NCBI RefSeq assembly: GCF_008329565.1
Contig: NZ_NPKT01000005.1
Span: 124,001-188,000, forward strand
Length of the DNA: 64,000 bases
Direction: 5' to 3'
Source: Mycolicibacterium sp. P1-5
GTDB lineage: Bacteria; Actinomycetota; Actinomycetes; Mycobacteriales; Mycobacteriaceae
The notes under the pieces are model-generated. The model was not told the origin of the DNA. It searched no databases and saw nothing but the letters and a program-made list of their open reading frames with translations. Both the position numbers and the translations under genes were made by a program. How positions within the stretch are numbered: the first letter of the stretch is position 1; the number at the start of each line of letters is the position of its first letter. Below, one piece after another: positions 18,552 through 29,100 of this stretch.

Positions 18552-21016
18552 TCACCGAGCGGTGGCTCTCCCCGCCCGGCCCGCGGTTGACCCTCAACCG
18601 CGGTCAGCAGATCGTGGCGGCTGTGCTCGTGCTGCTGCTGATCGCCTTGGTCGGAATCGGCTTCCAGTCCTCGGCGGATCAGAACGCCTACAGCCACCAC
18701 AGCGCGCGCAGCGAAGCGGCCAACACCAACACGTTTTTCACTGTTCGTGACTCGCTGACCTACATCGACCGGGCGCAGCAATACCTACTCGGCGCGGTCC
18801 CGCGGCGTGACGTCCAACTCGCCCGAGCCATGCTGGCTCAACGCCTGCGGGTGGTCGCGACCAACGGTGTGACCGCCGCCGACAGCACCAGTCCGGATTA
18901 CCGCGCGGCACTGACCGCACTGGACGCGGTGATCGCTCAGGCGCCGGCCGGTCTGCTGTCCGCCGAGCAGCGCGCCAGATGGGCCGCCACCATTCTGCCC
19001 CGCTCCGAGGCGCTCTCGGAGCGAGCCCACGAGCTGGCCGCCGACGACCAGGCCGAACAGCACCGAATGAACCACATAACCGAGCAAAACCTGTTGCGCG
19101 GCCGCATCATCCAGCTGGCCATGCTGATCACCGCGCTGATACTGGCCGGGATCCTGCTGTGGTGGGTCGCGGCCAATGTGGTGCGGCAATACCGTACGGC
19201 TCGAAAGGCCTTCGAGGACGAGCGAGAGGCGTTGCGCGACACCGAGTCCCGTCTTGACCGGATTTCGGCACTCGAACGCGGTCAGGCACAGATCCTGGAG
19301 CGGATCGCCACCGCCGGTCCGGTGTCGTCGGTCCTGCGCCAGATCGTCCAACTCGCCGCCGACGTGTCCGGGGCGCCGGCCGTCCGTATTTCGATCGGCA
19401 GGCGGACGGTCATCCATCCGCCCGGCGCCGACGTGTCGGGCACGCCCGCCTGGACCGGGGTTGTCACCGACAACGCCGACGGCGCCGGGACGCTCGCGGT
19501 GTTCGGCGACGCCGCATCGCTCGACGAACTCGCCGTCACCGCTCTCGTGCGGTGCCGTGATCTGGTGACGCTGTCACTCGAACGCGACGCATCGGCGCGC
19601 CGGTTGTCCTACCAAGCCAGCCACGACGCGCTCACCGGCCTGGCCAACCGCAGCCTGTTACTCACCCGGCTGTCGCAAAGCCTGGTGATGTCCCATCGCC
19701 GCGGAACGCCGCTGGCACTGCTGTTCTGCGACCTGGACCGCTTCAAGATGGTCAACGACTCGATCGGACACGCCGGCGGCGACCAGTTGCTGATCGAGGC
19801 GGCGCGGCGGCTGTCGGGCACCGTGCGGCAAAGCGACACGGTCGCCCGACTCGGCGGCGACGAGTTCGTGGTGCTGTGCCCGGAGTTGCCGGACCGGGCC
19901 CAGGCCATCGCGCTGGCCGAGCGGATCCGTTCCGCGCTGAGCGCCCCGTACACGATCGAGGGCAAGGAAGCGTTCGTCGACGTGTGTATCGGGATCACCT
20001 TCGCCGACGAATCCACCGTCTCCGGTCATGAGCTGATGCGCGAAGCCGATGTGGCCATGTACCGGGCCAAGCTCACCGACGGCGACCACATCAACGTTTT
20101 CGATTCCCTGCTCGAAGCAGAGGTCGCCCAACGGCTGGACCTCGACGCCGCGCTGCGGCACGCCGTGGAACGTAACGAGCTGCGGCTGTCCGCCCAGCCG
20201 ATCGTCATGCTCCAGACGGGAGTGATCACCGGATTCGAGATGCTGCTGCAGTGGCACCGGCCTGGGTTGCCGGTGCACTTCCCCGGCGCGTTCATCCCGC
20301 TGGCCGAGGACAACGGCTTGATCGTCGAGATCGGCCGCTGGGTGCTGTACGAGACCATCCAGACCCTGGCGCAGTGGCGGGCCGACGGCCTGGCCCTGGA
20401 CCTGACGATGTCGGTCAATGTGTCCCCACGGCAGGTCCGCGAGGCCGGCTTCGCCGAGGAGGTACTGGACCTGCTCGACGCGGCGGGGCTGCCGCCGGAG
20501 ACGCTGATCATCGAGCTCACCGAGCATGCGCTCGTCGACCTGAGGGTGGCCCACCCCACGCTGGCCCGGCTCCGCGAGGCCGGCGTCAGCGTTTCCCTCG
20601 ACGACTTCGGCACCGGCTATTCGTCGCTGACCCAGCTGCGCACGCTGCCGGTCGACCAGATCAAACTCGACCGCTCGTTCGCTGCGGCGCTCGACCAAGG
20701 GGACGCCAAACAGCGCGCGGTGGTGCAGTCGGTGGTGGCCTTGGCCAGTGCGCTGGCCCTCGATCTCGTCGTCGAGGGCATCGAGACAATCGCCGAACGT
20801 GACACCCTGCTGGACCTCGGGGCCGACAAAGGCCAGGGCTTCCTCTACCACCAGCCGGTGCTGTGGGATGCCGCGCGAGCGCTGCTCGAATCGGGCGGAG
20901 TGTGCGCGGTGCCCGCGAACGGCGACTACACCGGACCGGCGTCGTCGGACGCGCCGTCACCGTCGGCGTCGACGAATTTGAGGTCCCACCGGCCGTCCCC
21001 GTCGGTGTCGACGTAA
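18548..21016 (+). CDS. membrane GGDEF-EAL cyclic-di-GMP protein
   Basis: 822 residues. TM1 spans about 21-40, a helical extracytoplasmic domain 41-187, TM2 188-212, a GAF-like region 245-345, GGDEF domain 350-510 and EAL domain 525-785. The diguanylate cyclase signature GGDEF (436-440) is intact, with an inhibitory-site RxxD at 427-430. The EAL motif reads EML (564-566), but NVSP, ELTE, DDFGTGYSSL, IKLDRS and VVEGIET are all present, so phosphodiesterase activity is plausible. Start GTG overlaps the upstream lipoprotein gene. The last 30 or so residues are low-complexity and lie antisense to the next gene. Confidence 0.93.
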   Translation: MITERWLSPPGPRLTLNRGQQIVAAVLVLLLIALVGIGFQSSADQNAYSHHSARSEAANTNTFFTVRDSLTYIDRAQQYLLGAVPRRDVQLARAMLAQRLRVVATNGVTAADSTSPDYRAALTALDAVIAQAPAGLLSAEQRARWAATILPRSEALSERAHELAADDQAEQHRMNHITEQNLLRGRIIQLAMLITALILAGILLWWVAANVVRQYRTARKAFEDEREALRDTESRLDRISALERGQAQILERIATAGPVSSVLRQIVQLAADVSGAPAVRISIGRRTVIHPPGADVSGTPAWTGVVTDNADGAGTLAVFGDAASLDELAVTALVRCRDLVTLSLERDASARRLSYQASHDALTGLANRSLLLTRLSQSLVMSHRRGTPLALLFCDLDRFKMVNDSIGHAGGDQLLIEAARRLSGTVRQSDTVARLGGDEFVVLCPELPDRAQAIALAERIRSALSAPYTIEGKEAFVDVCIGITFADESTVSGHELMREADVAMYRAKLTDGDHINVFDSLLEAEVAQRLDLDAALRHAVERNELRLSAQPIVMLQTGVITGFEMLLQWHRPGLPVHFPGAFIPLAEDNGLIVEIGRWVLYETIQTLAQWRADGLALDLTMSVNVSPRQVREAGFAEEVLDLLDAAGLPPETLIIELTEHALVDLRVAHPTLARLREAGVSVSLDDFGTGYSSLTQLRTLPVDQIKLDRSFAAALDQGDAKQRAVVQSVVALASALALDLVVEGIETIAERDTLLDLGADKGQGFLYHQPVLWDAARALLESGGVCAVPANGDYTGPASSDAPSPSASTNLRSHRPSPSVST

Positions 21017-21432
21017 CCGGTGTCGAAGCCGCCGTCCGGGCCACTTCTCAACGCCCGGTCGGCCAGCCCGTCGCGGTCGACGTCCAGTAACCGGTCGTCT
21101 TTGCCGTCGGCATCGAAATCGATTGGGCCGCTTGCGGTGTGCTCGATGCCGTCGAGGCCGAACCAGCGCAACGGGCTGCTCGGCCCGGCCGGCGTCATCG
21201 CCCACGTTCCCGACCCGTCGTCGGTGAAGATCGCGGTGCCGTCGTCGAGGTCGAACGCGGCGTGGTCGGCCAGGCCGTCGTCGTCGAAGTCGGCCAGTGC
21301 GTCGTCGATGACACCGTCGCCGTCGAGGTCCAGGCGCACCCCGTCGAGCTCACCGTCGCCGTCGATGTCCACATCGGGGTGACCGCTCAGCATCGCGGCC
21401 GTTCCATCCCCGTGTCCCAGGCAGTAGTCCAT
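20926..21432 (-). CDS. DxDxDG calcium-repeat protein (Rv3906c-like)
   Basis: 168 acidic residues built largely from about eight EF-hand-like loops, for example DIDGDGELDG, DLDGDGVIDD, DFDADGKDD and DTDGDGRWD. A central segment contains SGTWAMTPAGPSSPLRWFGLDG. There is no signal peptide. It matches Mtb Rv3906c in type and position beside pcnA. Calcium binding is inferred from the motif; function is unknown. Its 3' end overlaps the convergent GGDEF-EAL gene by 91 bases. Confidence 0.82.
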   Translation of the reverse strand: MDYCLGHGDGTAAMLSGHPDVDIDGDGELDGVRLDLDGDGVIDDALADFDDDGLADHAAFDLDDGTAIFTDDGSGTWAMTPAGPSSPLRWFGLDGIEHTASGPIDFDADGKDDRLLDVDRDGLADRALRSGPDGGFDTGYVDTDGDGRWDLKFVDADGDGASDDAGPV

Positions 21433-21451
21433 ACCTACCTCAGACGCTGGG

Positions 21452-22975
21452 CTAGCCCTTCGCGTTCCGCTCGCTCCACCAAGCCAGCAATTCGGCTACG
21501 GCCTCGTCGTGATCCAGCGGCCCGCGGTCCAGGCGCAGCTCCTTGAGGAAGTTCCACGCCTGCCCCACCTGCGGGCCGGGCGGGATGTCAAGCAGCCGCA
21601 TGATCTCGTTGCCGTCCAGATCCGGACGCACCCGCTGGAGGTCTTCCTTGGCGGCCAGCTCGGCGATCCGCGTCTCGAGTTCGTCGTAGTTGGCCTGCAG
21701 CCGAGCTGCACGCCGCTTGTTGCGGGTAGTGCAGTCGGCGCGGACCAGCTTGTGCAGCCTCGGCAACAGCGGCCCGGCGTCGGCGACGTAGCGACGCACG
21801 GCCGAATCGGTCCACTTGCCGTCGCCATACCCGTGGAATCGCAGATGCAGGTACACCAGCTGCGACACGTCGTCGACCATCTGCTTGGAGTATTTCAGCG
21901 CGCGCATCCGCTTGCGCACCAACTTGGCGCCGACCACCTCGTGGTGGTGGAAGCTGACACCGCCGTCGGATTCGTGGCGCCGGGTGGCCGGCTTGCCGAT
22001 GTCGTGCAGCAGGGCCGCCCACCGCAGGACCAGATCGGGGCCACCGTCCTCATCTCCCCCCGAGTCGCTACGCTCCTGCCCCCGAGGACCCTCCCCCGAG
22101 TCGCTACGCTCCTGCCCCCGAGGACCCTCGAGTTCCATCGCCTGGCGCAGCACGGTCAGCGAATGCTGGTAGACGTCCTTGTGCTGATGGTGCTCGTCGA
22201 TGGCCATCTGCATGCCGCCGATCTCGGGCAGCACCACCTCGCCCATGCCGGTCTGGACCATCAGGTCGATGCCCGCGACGGGGTCGGCACCCAGCAGCAT
22301 CTTGTCCAGTTCGACGGCCACCCGCTCGACGGTGATCCGCCCCAGCTGGGGCGCCATCTCCACGATCGCGCGACGCACTCGGTCGGAGACGTCGAACTGC
22401 AGCTGGGAGACGAAGCGTGCCGCGCGCAGCATGCGCAGCGGGTCATCGCCGAATGACACCTCCGGGGCCGCCGGGGTGTCGAGAATCCGTTGCCGCAGTG
22501 CGGCCAAGCCGCCGAGCGGGTCGATGAAGTCACCGGGACCGTCCGCGGTGATGCGCACCGCCATCGCGTTGACCGTGAAGTCGCGGCGGACCAAGTCGTC
22601 TTCGAGCCGGTCGCCATAGCGGACCTGCGGATTGCGCGACACCTGGTCGTAGCTGTCGGCGCGGAAGGTGGTGATCTCCAGCCGATCCTCACCCTTGCCC
22701 ACCCCGACCGTGCCGAACTCGATACCGGTATCCCACAGCGCATCCGCCCACGGACGCACGATCTTCTGGACGTCCTGGGGCCGGGCGTCGGTGGTGAAGT
22801 CGAGATCGGGGTTCAGCCGACCCAGGACGGCGTCGCGCACACTGCCCCCGACGAGGTAGAGGTCGTGCCCTGCGGCGGCGAACAGACCACCGATTTCCCG
22901 CAACACCGCGCCCTGCCGGTTGAGCGCGACGAGGGCCCGGGCGAGCAGCTCGACGTCGTGGGTGGCTTCGGACAC
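21452..22975 (-). CDS. pcnA: CCA tRNA nucleotidyltransferase (poly(A) polymerase family)
   Basis: 507 residues. The head domain has LVGGSVRDAVLGR and the catalytic DLDFTTDA; RRDFTVNAMA and the ERVAVELDKML segment follow, then an HD-type domain with HSLTVLRQ and LLHDIGKP. It adds or repairs the 3' CCA of tRNA. Start GTG 22975 (VSEATHD) fits homologues. Residues about 283-305 are two in-frame copies of GPRGQERSDSGE encoded by a dispersed DNA repeat, inserted in a loop just before GPDLVLRWAALLHD; Mtb PcnA is shorter by about that amount. It diverges from mutT4. Confidence 0.95.
   Translation of the reverse strand: MSEATHDVELLARALVALNRQGAVLREIGGLFAAAGHDLYLVGGSVRDAVLGRLNPDLDFTTDARPQDVQKIVRPWADALWDTGIEFGTVGVGKGEDRLEITTFRADSYDQVSRNPQVRYGDRLEDDLVRRDFTVNAMAVRITADGPGDFIDPLGGLAALRQRILDTPAAPEVSFGDDPLRMLRAARFVSQLQFDVSDRVRRAIVEMAPQLGRITVERVAVELDKMLLGADPVAGIDLMVQTGMGEVVLPEIGGMQMAIDEHHQHKDVYQHSLTVLRQAMELEGPRGQERSDSGEGPRGQERSDSGGDEDGGPDLVLRWAALLHDIGKPATRRHESDGGVSFHHHEVVGAKLVRKRMRALKYSKQMVDDVSQLVYLHLRFHGYGDGKWTDSAVRRYVADAGPLLPRLHKLVRADCTTRNKRRAARLQANYDELETRIAELAAKEDLQRVRPDLDGNEIMRLLDIPPGPQVGQAWNFLKELRLDRGPLDHDEAVAELLAWWSERNAKG
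22061..22129. repeat. tandem dispersed repeat inside pcnA (two 36-base units)
   Basis: Two units beginning CGAGTCGCTACGCTCCTGCC are spaced exactly 36 bases apart (22061 and 22097) and identical for 33 bases. Their reverse complement carries GGAGCGTAGCGACTCGGGGG, a variant of the core found in murJ. The period equals 12 codons, so pcnA stays in frame. Confidence 0.85.
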
Positions 22976-23049
22976 GTGGCGAGAGCCTAGTCTGCAGCCA
23001 ACCGGTGTTCTACCGGCGAGTGCGGGTCGGGACGCCATCCCTTGCCAGC

Positions 23050-23055
23050 TACTAT
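23050..23055 (+). promoter_or_regulatory. -10 element for a probably leaderless mutT4 transcript
   Basis: TACTAT ends seven bases before GTG 23063, so the transcript would begin at the start codon. No ribosome-binding site is present. The pcnA start lies 87 bases away on the other strand. Confidence 0.45.
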
Positions 23056-23062
23056 CGCTTGG

Positions 23063-23866
23063 GTGTCGGACGGCGAACAGGCCAAACCGCGACGGCGCCG
23101 AGGGCGTCGCCGCGGCCGTCGCGCTGCCGGTCCGGCAAATCCCATCCCGACCGACGCCGGTGCCACCGAATCCTCGGACGTCGCTGCCGAATCCCCCGGC
23201 TCCAACGGCAGCAACGGCGAGCCCCGACCGGGCAAACCCGGCCGCCCCCGTTCCCCCCGCCGCGCGCCGGCACGGCTGCGCACCGTTCACGAGACATCAG
23301 CAGGCGGATTGGTCATCGACGGGATCGACGGACCGCCCGAAGACCAGGTGGCCGCCCTCATCGGGCGGGTCGACCGGCGCGGCCGAATGCTGTGGTCACT
23401 CCCCAAGGGACACATCGAGCAGGGTGAGACCGCCGAAGAGACGGCGATCCGCGAGGTCGCCGAGGAAACCGGTATCCGTGGCCAGGTGCTGGCCGCGCTC
23501 GGCAGCATCGACTACTGGTTCGTCACCGAAGGCCGCCGCGTCCACAAGACGGTGCACCACTACCTCCTGCAGTTCTCCGGCGGTGAGCTCTCCGATGAAG
23601 ACGTCGAAGTCACCGAGGTGGCGTGGGTCCCGGTCGGCGAGCTCGCCAAGCGGCTGGCCTACGCCGACGAACGCCGCTTGGCGGAAGTTGCCGGCGAGCT
23701 GATCCAGTTGTTGCAGTCCGACGGCGTCGCCGCGCTGCCGCCGTTGCCCCGCACCGCCCCTCGTCGGCGACCCCAAACGCACTCGCACACCCGCAACCGT
23801 CGCTCCGATGACTCAGGACCGCGTCAATCCGGTCCGCGGACGAACGGTTGCGGACCGGGAACGTGA
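23063..23866 (+). CDS. mutT4: Nudix hydrolase MutT4
   Basis: 267 residues. A basic, disordered N-terminus ([11 protein letters not shown], then Pro/Ser-rich) precedes a Nudix domain with a full box from GHIEQGE to REVAEETGI and TSAGGLVI at its start. It ends in another basic tail ([15 protein letters not shown]). It matches Mtb Rv3908, a Nudix hydrolase of the MutT group with a substrate that is not firmly established. GTG 23063 (VSDGEQAK) agrees with homologues. Its TGA overlaps the next GTG. Confidence 0.92.
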   Translation: MSDGEQAKPRRRRGRRRGRRAAGPANPIPTDAGATESSDVAAESPGSNGSNGEPRPGKPGRPRSPRRAPARLRTVHETSAGGLVIDGIDGPPEDQVAALIGRVDRRGRMLWSLPKGHIEQGETAEETAIREVAEETGIRGQVLAALGSIDYWFVTEGRRVHKTVHHYLLQFSGGELSDEDVEVTEVAWVPVGELAKRLAYADERRLAEVAGELIQLLQSDGVAALPPLPRTAPRRRPQTHSHTRNRRSDDSGPRQSGPRTNGCGPGT

Positions 23867-26199
23867 CCATGCCGAGGTGGGTCGGCAATCTGCCCCGGAT
23901 CGTGCTGATCCTCGGTTTCCTTGCCCTGCTCGCGATCCCAACGACCGCGCCGGCCGCCGCCGGTGAACCGGGGTCGGCGCCGTTCCTGCAAGTGCGCGTG
24001 GACAGCGTCACACCAGATCTGATCACCACCACCAGCGAGCCGACGGTCACCGTCACCGGCACGGTCACCAATGTCGGTGACCGGCCGGTGCGCGATGTCG
24101 TCGCCCGCCTCGAACACGCCGCCGCGGTGACCTCCTCGGCGGGGCTGCGCACCAACCTCGACGGGGCCAACGACCAGTTCCAGCCCGTCGGGGAGTTCAC
24201 CACCGTCGCCCCCGAGATGCAGCGCGGCCAGGCGGTCGGCTTCACGTTCAGTTATCCGCTCCGGTCACGCACCGCGCCGTCAATGGGCATCGAACGGCCC
24301 GGGGTCTACCCGCTGCTGATCAACATCAACGGCACCCCGGACTACGGCGACGCCGCCCGCCTCGACGACGCCCGCTTTCTGCTGCCGGTTCTCGGCGTAC
24401 CGCCGGATCCGGCCAACACCTCGACCGACACCCTGACCGACGTCGTGCCTCCCGACACCACCAAACCCGTTGCGGTGACGATGCTTTGGCCGCTGGCCGA
24501 CAAGCCGCGGCTGGCTCCCGGTGTCCCCGGCGGCAGTACACCGGTGCGGCTGATGAACGACGACCTGGCGGTGTCGCTGGCCCCCGGCGGTCGGCTGGAC
24601 ACACTGCTGTCGGCGGTAGACTTCGCGACCAGCCAACCGGTGGATCCCGGCGGTGACACCACCCGTGCGTTGTGCCTGGCGATCGACCCCGACCTGTTGG
24701 TCACGGTCAACGCGATGACCACCGGGTACGTCGTCTCCGACTCCCCCGACGGACTGGGTGCCGCTTCTCACCCCGGCACGGGACAGGCCGCCGCGGTGGC
24801 GTGGCTGGACAAGCTGCGAGCCCTGGCCAAACGAATGTGCGTGACGCCGACGCCGTATGCGCAGGCCGACCTCGGCGCTTTGCATCGGGTCGGCGACGCA
24901 GGCCTCAACTCCGCGGCGACCGTCGGTGCCGGCGAGATCATCGATCAGATTCTCGGCATCACGTCGCTGCGGGGCGCGACGATTCTGGGCGACGGTGCGC
25001 TGACCCCGGGCGCGGTCGACTTGTTGAACAGCCAGAGCTCGACGGTAGCGATCGCTGCGGCGAACTGTTCGGCGCAGGATTCGTCAACCGGGGAGCCGAT
25101 GATCGCCGACGTGGCTCCGCGCCGGTTGTCATCGCACGTGGTGATGGCGCCGTTCGACCCGGCGGTCGGTGCCGCCCTGGCCGGCGTCGGGACCGACCCC
25201 GACCTACCCACGTACCTGGACTCGACGCTGAACGTTCGGCTCGACCACGACTCCACGGTGGCCCGGCGCCAGGACGCCATCGCGTCGATGTTGTGGCGGG
25301 CGTTGCAGCCCGGTGCCGAACCGCGTGACCAGATCCTGCTGCCGCCGCTGAAATGGAGCCCGCAACCCAGCGACGCACAGTCGATGCTGACCGCGCTGGC
25401 CACCACGATCCACTCTGGGCTGGCGTTCGCCCGGCCACTCGACGCGGTCATCACTGAGTCTGCTGCCACTGCCGCGGCCGCGAGCCCCGGCGCCGATCTG
25501 CCGCGGGATGCCGCGGGCGAGTTCGACGACGACGTCATCTCCTCGATCGCCGGTCAGGTCGGCCGGCTGTGGGGACTGACAGCGTCGCTGACCACTGACC
25601 CGCGCACCGGGCTGACCGGTCCGCAATACACCGCGCCCCTGCGAGAGGACATGCTGCGGGCCCTGAGTCAGACTGAACCGCCCGAGGATCGCAATGACCT
25701 GGCCCAGCACCGGCTTGGCGCGGTCGGTGCCACGATCAACGACCTGTTCGGAGCGGTGACCATCGTCAACCCCGGCGGTTCGTACACGCTGGCCACCGAG
25801 CACAGCCCGCTACCGCTCGCGGTTCGCAACGACCTCGCCGTCCCGATCCGGGTCCGTCTTCAGGTCGACGCCCCACCCGGCATGACGGTCACCGACCTCG
25901 GCGAGCAGGAGATCCCGCCGGGGTACCTGCCCCTGCGGATCCCGATCGAGGTGCACTTCACCCAGCGGGTCGCCGTCGACGTCACGCTGCGCACCCCCGA
26001 CGGACTGCAGCTGGGCGACCCGGTACGCCTGTCGGTGCACTCCAACGCCTACGGCAAGGTGCTGTTTGCGATCACCCTGATCGGTGCCACGGTCCTGGCG
26101 GTGCTGGTCGGGCGACGGCTCTACCACCGCTTCCGCGGCGAGCCCGATCCCGCCGACCTGGACCGCCCGCGCCGGGCCGCCGCCGAAGGCCGCGGATGA
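23863..26199 (+). CDS. DUF6049 cell-envelope protein (Rv3909-like)
   Basis: 778 residues. A signal peptide ([24 protein letters not shown]) is followed by a large extracytoplasmic region with beta-rich [20 protein letters not shown], then a C-terminal membrane segment ([18 protein letters not shown]) and a basic cytoplasmic tail. It sits between mutT4 and murJ, overlapping both by four bases (GTGA and ATGA), so the three are coupled. It is conserved in actinobacteria at this location. Function is unknown; a role with the MurJ flippase is inferred from coupling only. Confidence 0.88.
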   Translation: MTMPRWVGNLPRIVLILGFLALLAIPTTAPAAAGEPGSAPFLQVRVDSVTPDLITTTSEPTVTVTGTVTNVGDRPVRDVVARLEHAAAVTSSAGLRTNLDGANDQFQPVGEFTTVAPEMQRGQAVGFTFSYPLRSRTAPSMGIERPGVYPLLININGTPDYGDAARLDDARFLLPVLGVPPDPANTSTDTLTDVVPPDTTKPVAVTMLWPLADKPRLAPGVPGGSTPVRLMNDDLAVSLAPGGRLDTLLSAVDFATSQPVDPGGDTTRALCLAIDPDLLVTVNAMTTGYVVSDSPDGLGAASHPGTGQAAAVAWLDKLRALAKRMCVTPTPYAQADLGALHRVGDAGLNSAATVGAGEIIDQILGITSLRGATILGDGALTPGAVDLLNSQSSTVAIAAANCSAQDSSTGEPMIADVAPRRLSSHVVMAPFDPAVGAALAGVGTDPDLPTYLDSTLNVRLDHDSTVARRQDAIASMLWRALQPGAEPRDQILLPPLKWSPQPSDAQSMLTALATTIHSGLAFARPLDAVITESAATAAAASPGADLPRDAAGEFDDDVISSIAGQVGRLWGLTASLTTDPRTGLTGPQYTAPLREDMLRALSQTEPPEDRNDLAQHRLGAVGATINDLFGAVTIVNPGGSYTLATEHSPLPLAVRNDLAVPIRVRLQVDAPPGMTVTDLGEQEIPPGYLPLRIPIEVHFTQRVAVDVTLRTPDGLQLGDPVRLSVHSNAYGKVLFAITLIGATVLAVLVGRRLYHRFRGEPDPADLDRPRRAAAEGRG

Positions 26200-29100
26200 A
26201 GCCGCCGCCCCGCCGACCGGTCGCCTATGTCCGGCCCGGTCCCCGCACCCGCGCGGTTCGCGCCGAACTGTCCGACGCCGCGGTCGTGTCGCGGTCCTGG
26301 GGCATGGCGCTGGCCACGTTGGTCAGCCGCATCACCGGGTTCATCCGCATCGTGTTGCTGGCCGCCATCCTCGGTGCTGCGCTGTCCAGCGCGTTCACCG
26401 TCGCCAACCAGTTGCCGAACCTGATCGCAGCGTTGGTGCTGGAGGCCACCTTCACCGCGATCTTTGTCCCGGTGCTGGCCCGCGCCGAGCGGGACGACCC
26501 AGACGGTGGCGAGCGGTTCGTGCGCCGGCTGGTCACCCTGGCCACCACGCTGCTGCTGATCGCCACCCTGGTGTCGGTCGCGGCGGCCCCGCTGTTGGTG
26601 CGGCTCATGCTCGGCCACGACCCGCAGGTCAATCAGCCGCTTACCACCGCGTTCGCGTATCTCCTTCTGCCGCAGGTGGTCTTCTACGGGTTGTCCTCGG
26701 TGTTCATGGCGATCCTGAACAACCGCAACGTGTTCGGACCGCCGGCCTGGGCGCCGGTGATCAACAACGTGGTCGCTATCGCCACTTTGGGTCTGTATCT
26801 CATTGTCCCGGGCCAGCTCTCGGTCGATCCGGTGCAGATGGGCAACGCCAAGCTGCTGGTGCTCGGCGTCGGAACAACACTGGGCGTGGTGGCCCAGACC
26901 GCGGTGCTGCTGGTCGCGATCCGTGCCGAGCGGATCAGTCTGCGCCCGCTGTGGGGCATCGACGATCGGCTCAAACGGTTCGGTGCGATGGCGGGCGCGA
27001 TGGTGCTCTACGTCCTGATCAGTCAGGTCGGTCTGGTGGTCGTCAACCAGATCGCCAGTACCGCGGCCGCGTCCGGTCCGGCGATCTACAACTACACCTG
27101 GCTGGTGCTGATGCTGCCGTTCGGCATCATCGGCGTCACTGTGCTGACGGTGGTGATGCCGCGGCTGAGCCGCAACGCCGCCGCCAACAACACCCCAGCC
27201 GTGCTGGCCGACCTGTCGCTGGCCACCCGGCTGACGATGGTGACGCTGATCCCGATCGTGGCGTTCATGACTGTCGGCGGACCGGCGATGGGCAGCGCGC
27301 TGTTCGCCTATGGCAAGTTCGGCGAGGTCGACGCGAACTATCTCGGCGTGGCGATCAGCCTTTCGGCATTCACCCTCATCCCGTACGCGCTGGTGCTGTT
27401 GCAGCTGCGGGTGTTCTACGCCCGCGAGCAACCGTGGACGCCGATCCTGATCATCATCGCGATCACGATCGTCAAGATCGCGGCATCGCTGGTGGCTCCG
27501 CACCTGAGCGCCGACAAGGAACTCGTCGCGGGCTACCTCGGCCTGGCCAACGGTCTCGGCTTCCTGGCCGGCGCCGTGCTGGGATATGTGCTGCTCCAGC
27601 GCGCGTTGAAGCCACCGAGGGGCACGCTCCTCGACCTCGCGGTCGTACGCACGATCCTGGTCACCATGGCGGCGTCACTGCTCGCCGGGCTGATCGCCTA
27701 CATCGTCGATCGGCTGCTCGGGCTCAAGGTGCTGACCGAGCACGGTGGTGGCATCGGGTCGCTGCTGCGTCTGCTGGTGCTCGGCGTGATCATGTTGCCG
27801 ATCCTGGCCGCGGTGATGCTGGCCGCCCGTGTTCCCGACGCGGTGGCTGCCTGGGAAGCGGTCAAACGTCGCATCAACCGCACCTCGCCGCAGACCGTCT
27901 CGGCAGTCGCCGCACTCGACCGCCCGCAGGTCCCGAGGTACTTCCCGTACCCTGAGCACAACAATTCGTATGGAGCCGCGGGCTCGACGGGGAAAGGACC
28001 GGAGGTGAACGACCAAACCTCGGGCAATCCTCCCGCCGAGCCCACTGGAGACGCCACAACGAAGATGCCGCGCCAAGCCGCCGACGACTTCCAGCCCGAC
28101 GTGGCCCCCGACATCCACGTCGGCACGGTTCCCCCTTCGGCGGGCGGGAGCGAAGCGACCCGGGGATTTGATGCGGCGGGCGGGAGCGAAGCGACCCGGG
28201 GATTTGATGCGGCGGGCGGGAGCGAAGCGACCCGGGGATTTGATGTGGCGCCGCCCAAGCAGCCCAACGCCGATTTTGCCGGCGATCCCACCCGCGAGCC
28301 GCTCGGCTTCGAGTCGCCGCGGGAACCGGCGATGGAATCCAGTGCTGACGAGGACGCCCATCTGATCCCGGGGGCCAGCATCGCCAGTGGCCGTTACCGG
28401 CTCCTCGTCTCGCACGGTGGCCCGCCCGGCCTGCAGTTCTGGCAGGCCCTGGACACGGCCCTGGACCGGCAGGTCGCGCTCACCTTCGTCGACCCCGACG
28501 GGACCATGTCCGATGAGCAGGTTCAGGAAATCCTGTCCCGCACACTGAAACTCAGCCAGATCGAGCGGCCCGGTATCGCCCGGGTTCTCGACGTCGCCAA
28601 CACCGGCGCCGGTGGCCTGGTGGTCGCGGAGTGGATCAGGGGTGGGTCGCTGAAGGAAGTGGCCGACACTTCCCCCTCGCCGATCGGCGGCGCGCGTGCT
28701 GTCCAGTCGCTGGCCGCGGCGGCCGACGCGGCGCACGGCAGCGGGGTCACGCTGTCCATTGACCACCCCAGCCGGGTGCGGGTCAGCATCGAAGGGGATG
28801 TCGCGCTGGCGTTCCCCGCCACGATGCCCGGCGCCACCCCCGAAGATGACATCCGCGGAATCGGCGCCGCGCTGTATGCCCTGCTGGTGGACCGCTGGCC
28901 GCTCCCCGAAAAGGGCGTACCCAGTGGGCTGCAGCCCGCCGACACCGACCCGGCCGGCGAGCCGCTCGAACCGCGTGCGGTCGACGGCGCCATTCCGTTC
29001 CAAATCTCGGCGGCGGCTGCCCGCTCGGTACAGGCCGGTGGTGGAATCCGTTCGGCGCCAACACTTTTGAACCTGTTGCAGCAGGCCACTGCGGTGGCCG

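Noticed and set aside
20926..21432. Dockerin/cellulosome protein
   Set aside because: DxDxDG loops occur throughout without paired dockerin helices, a signal peptide or any glycosidase neighbours.
28139..28246. Tandem 36-base units considered as a CRISPR array
   Set aside because: Units are contiguous without spacers, lie inside a conserved gene in frame, and no cas genes are present.
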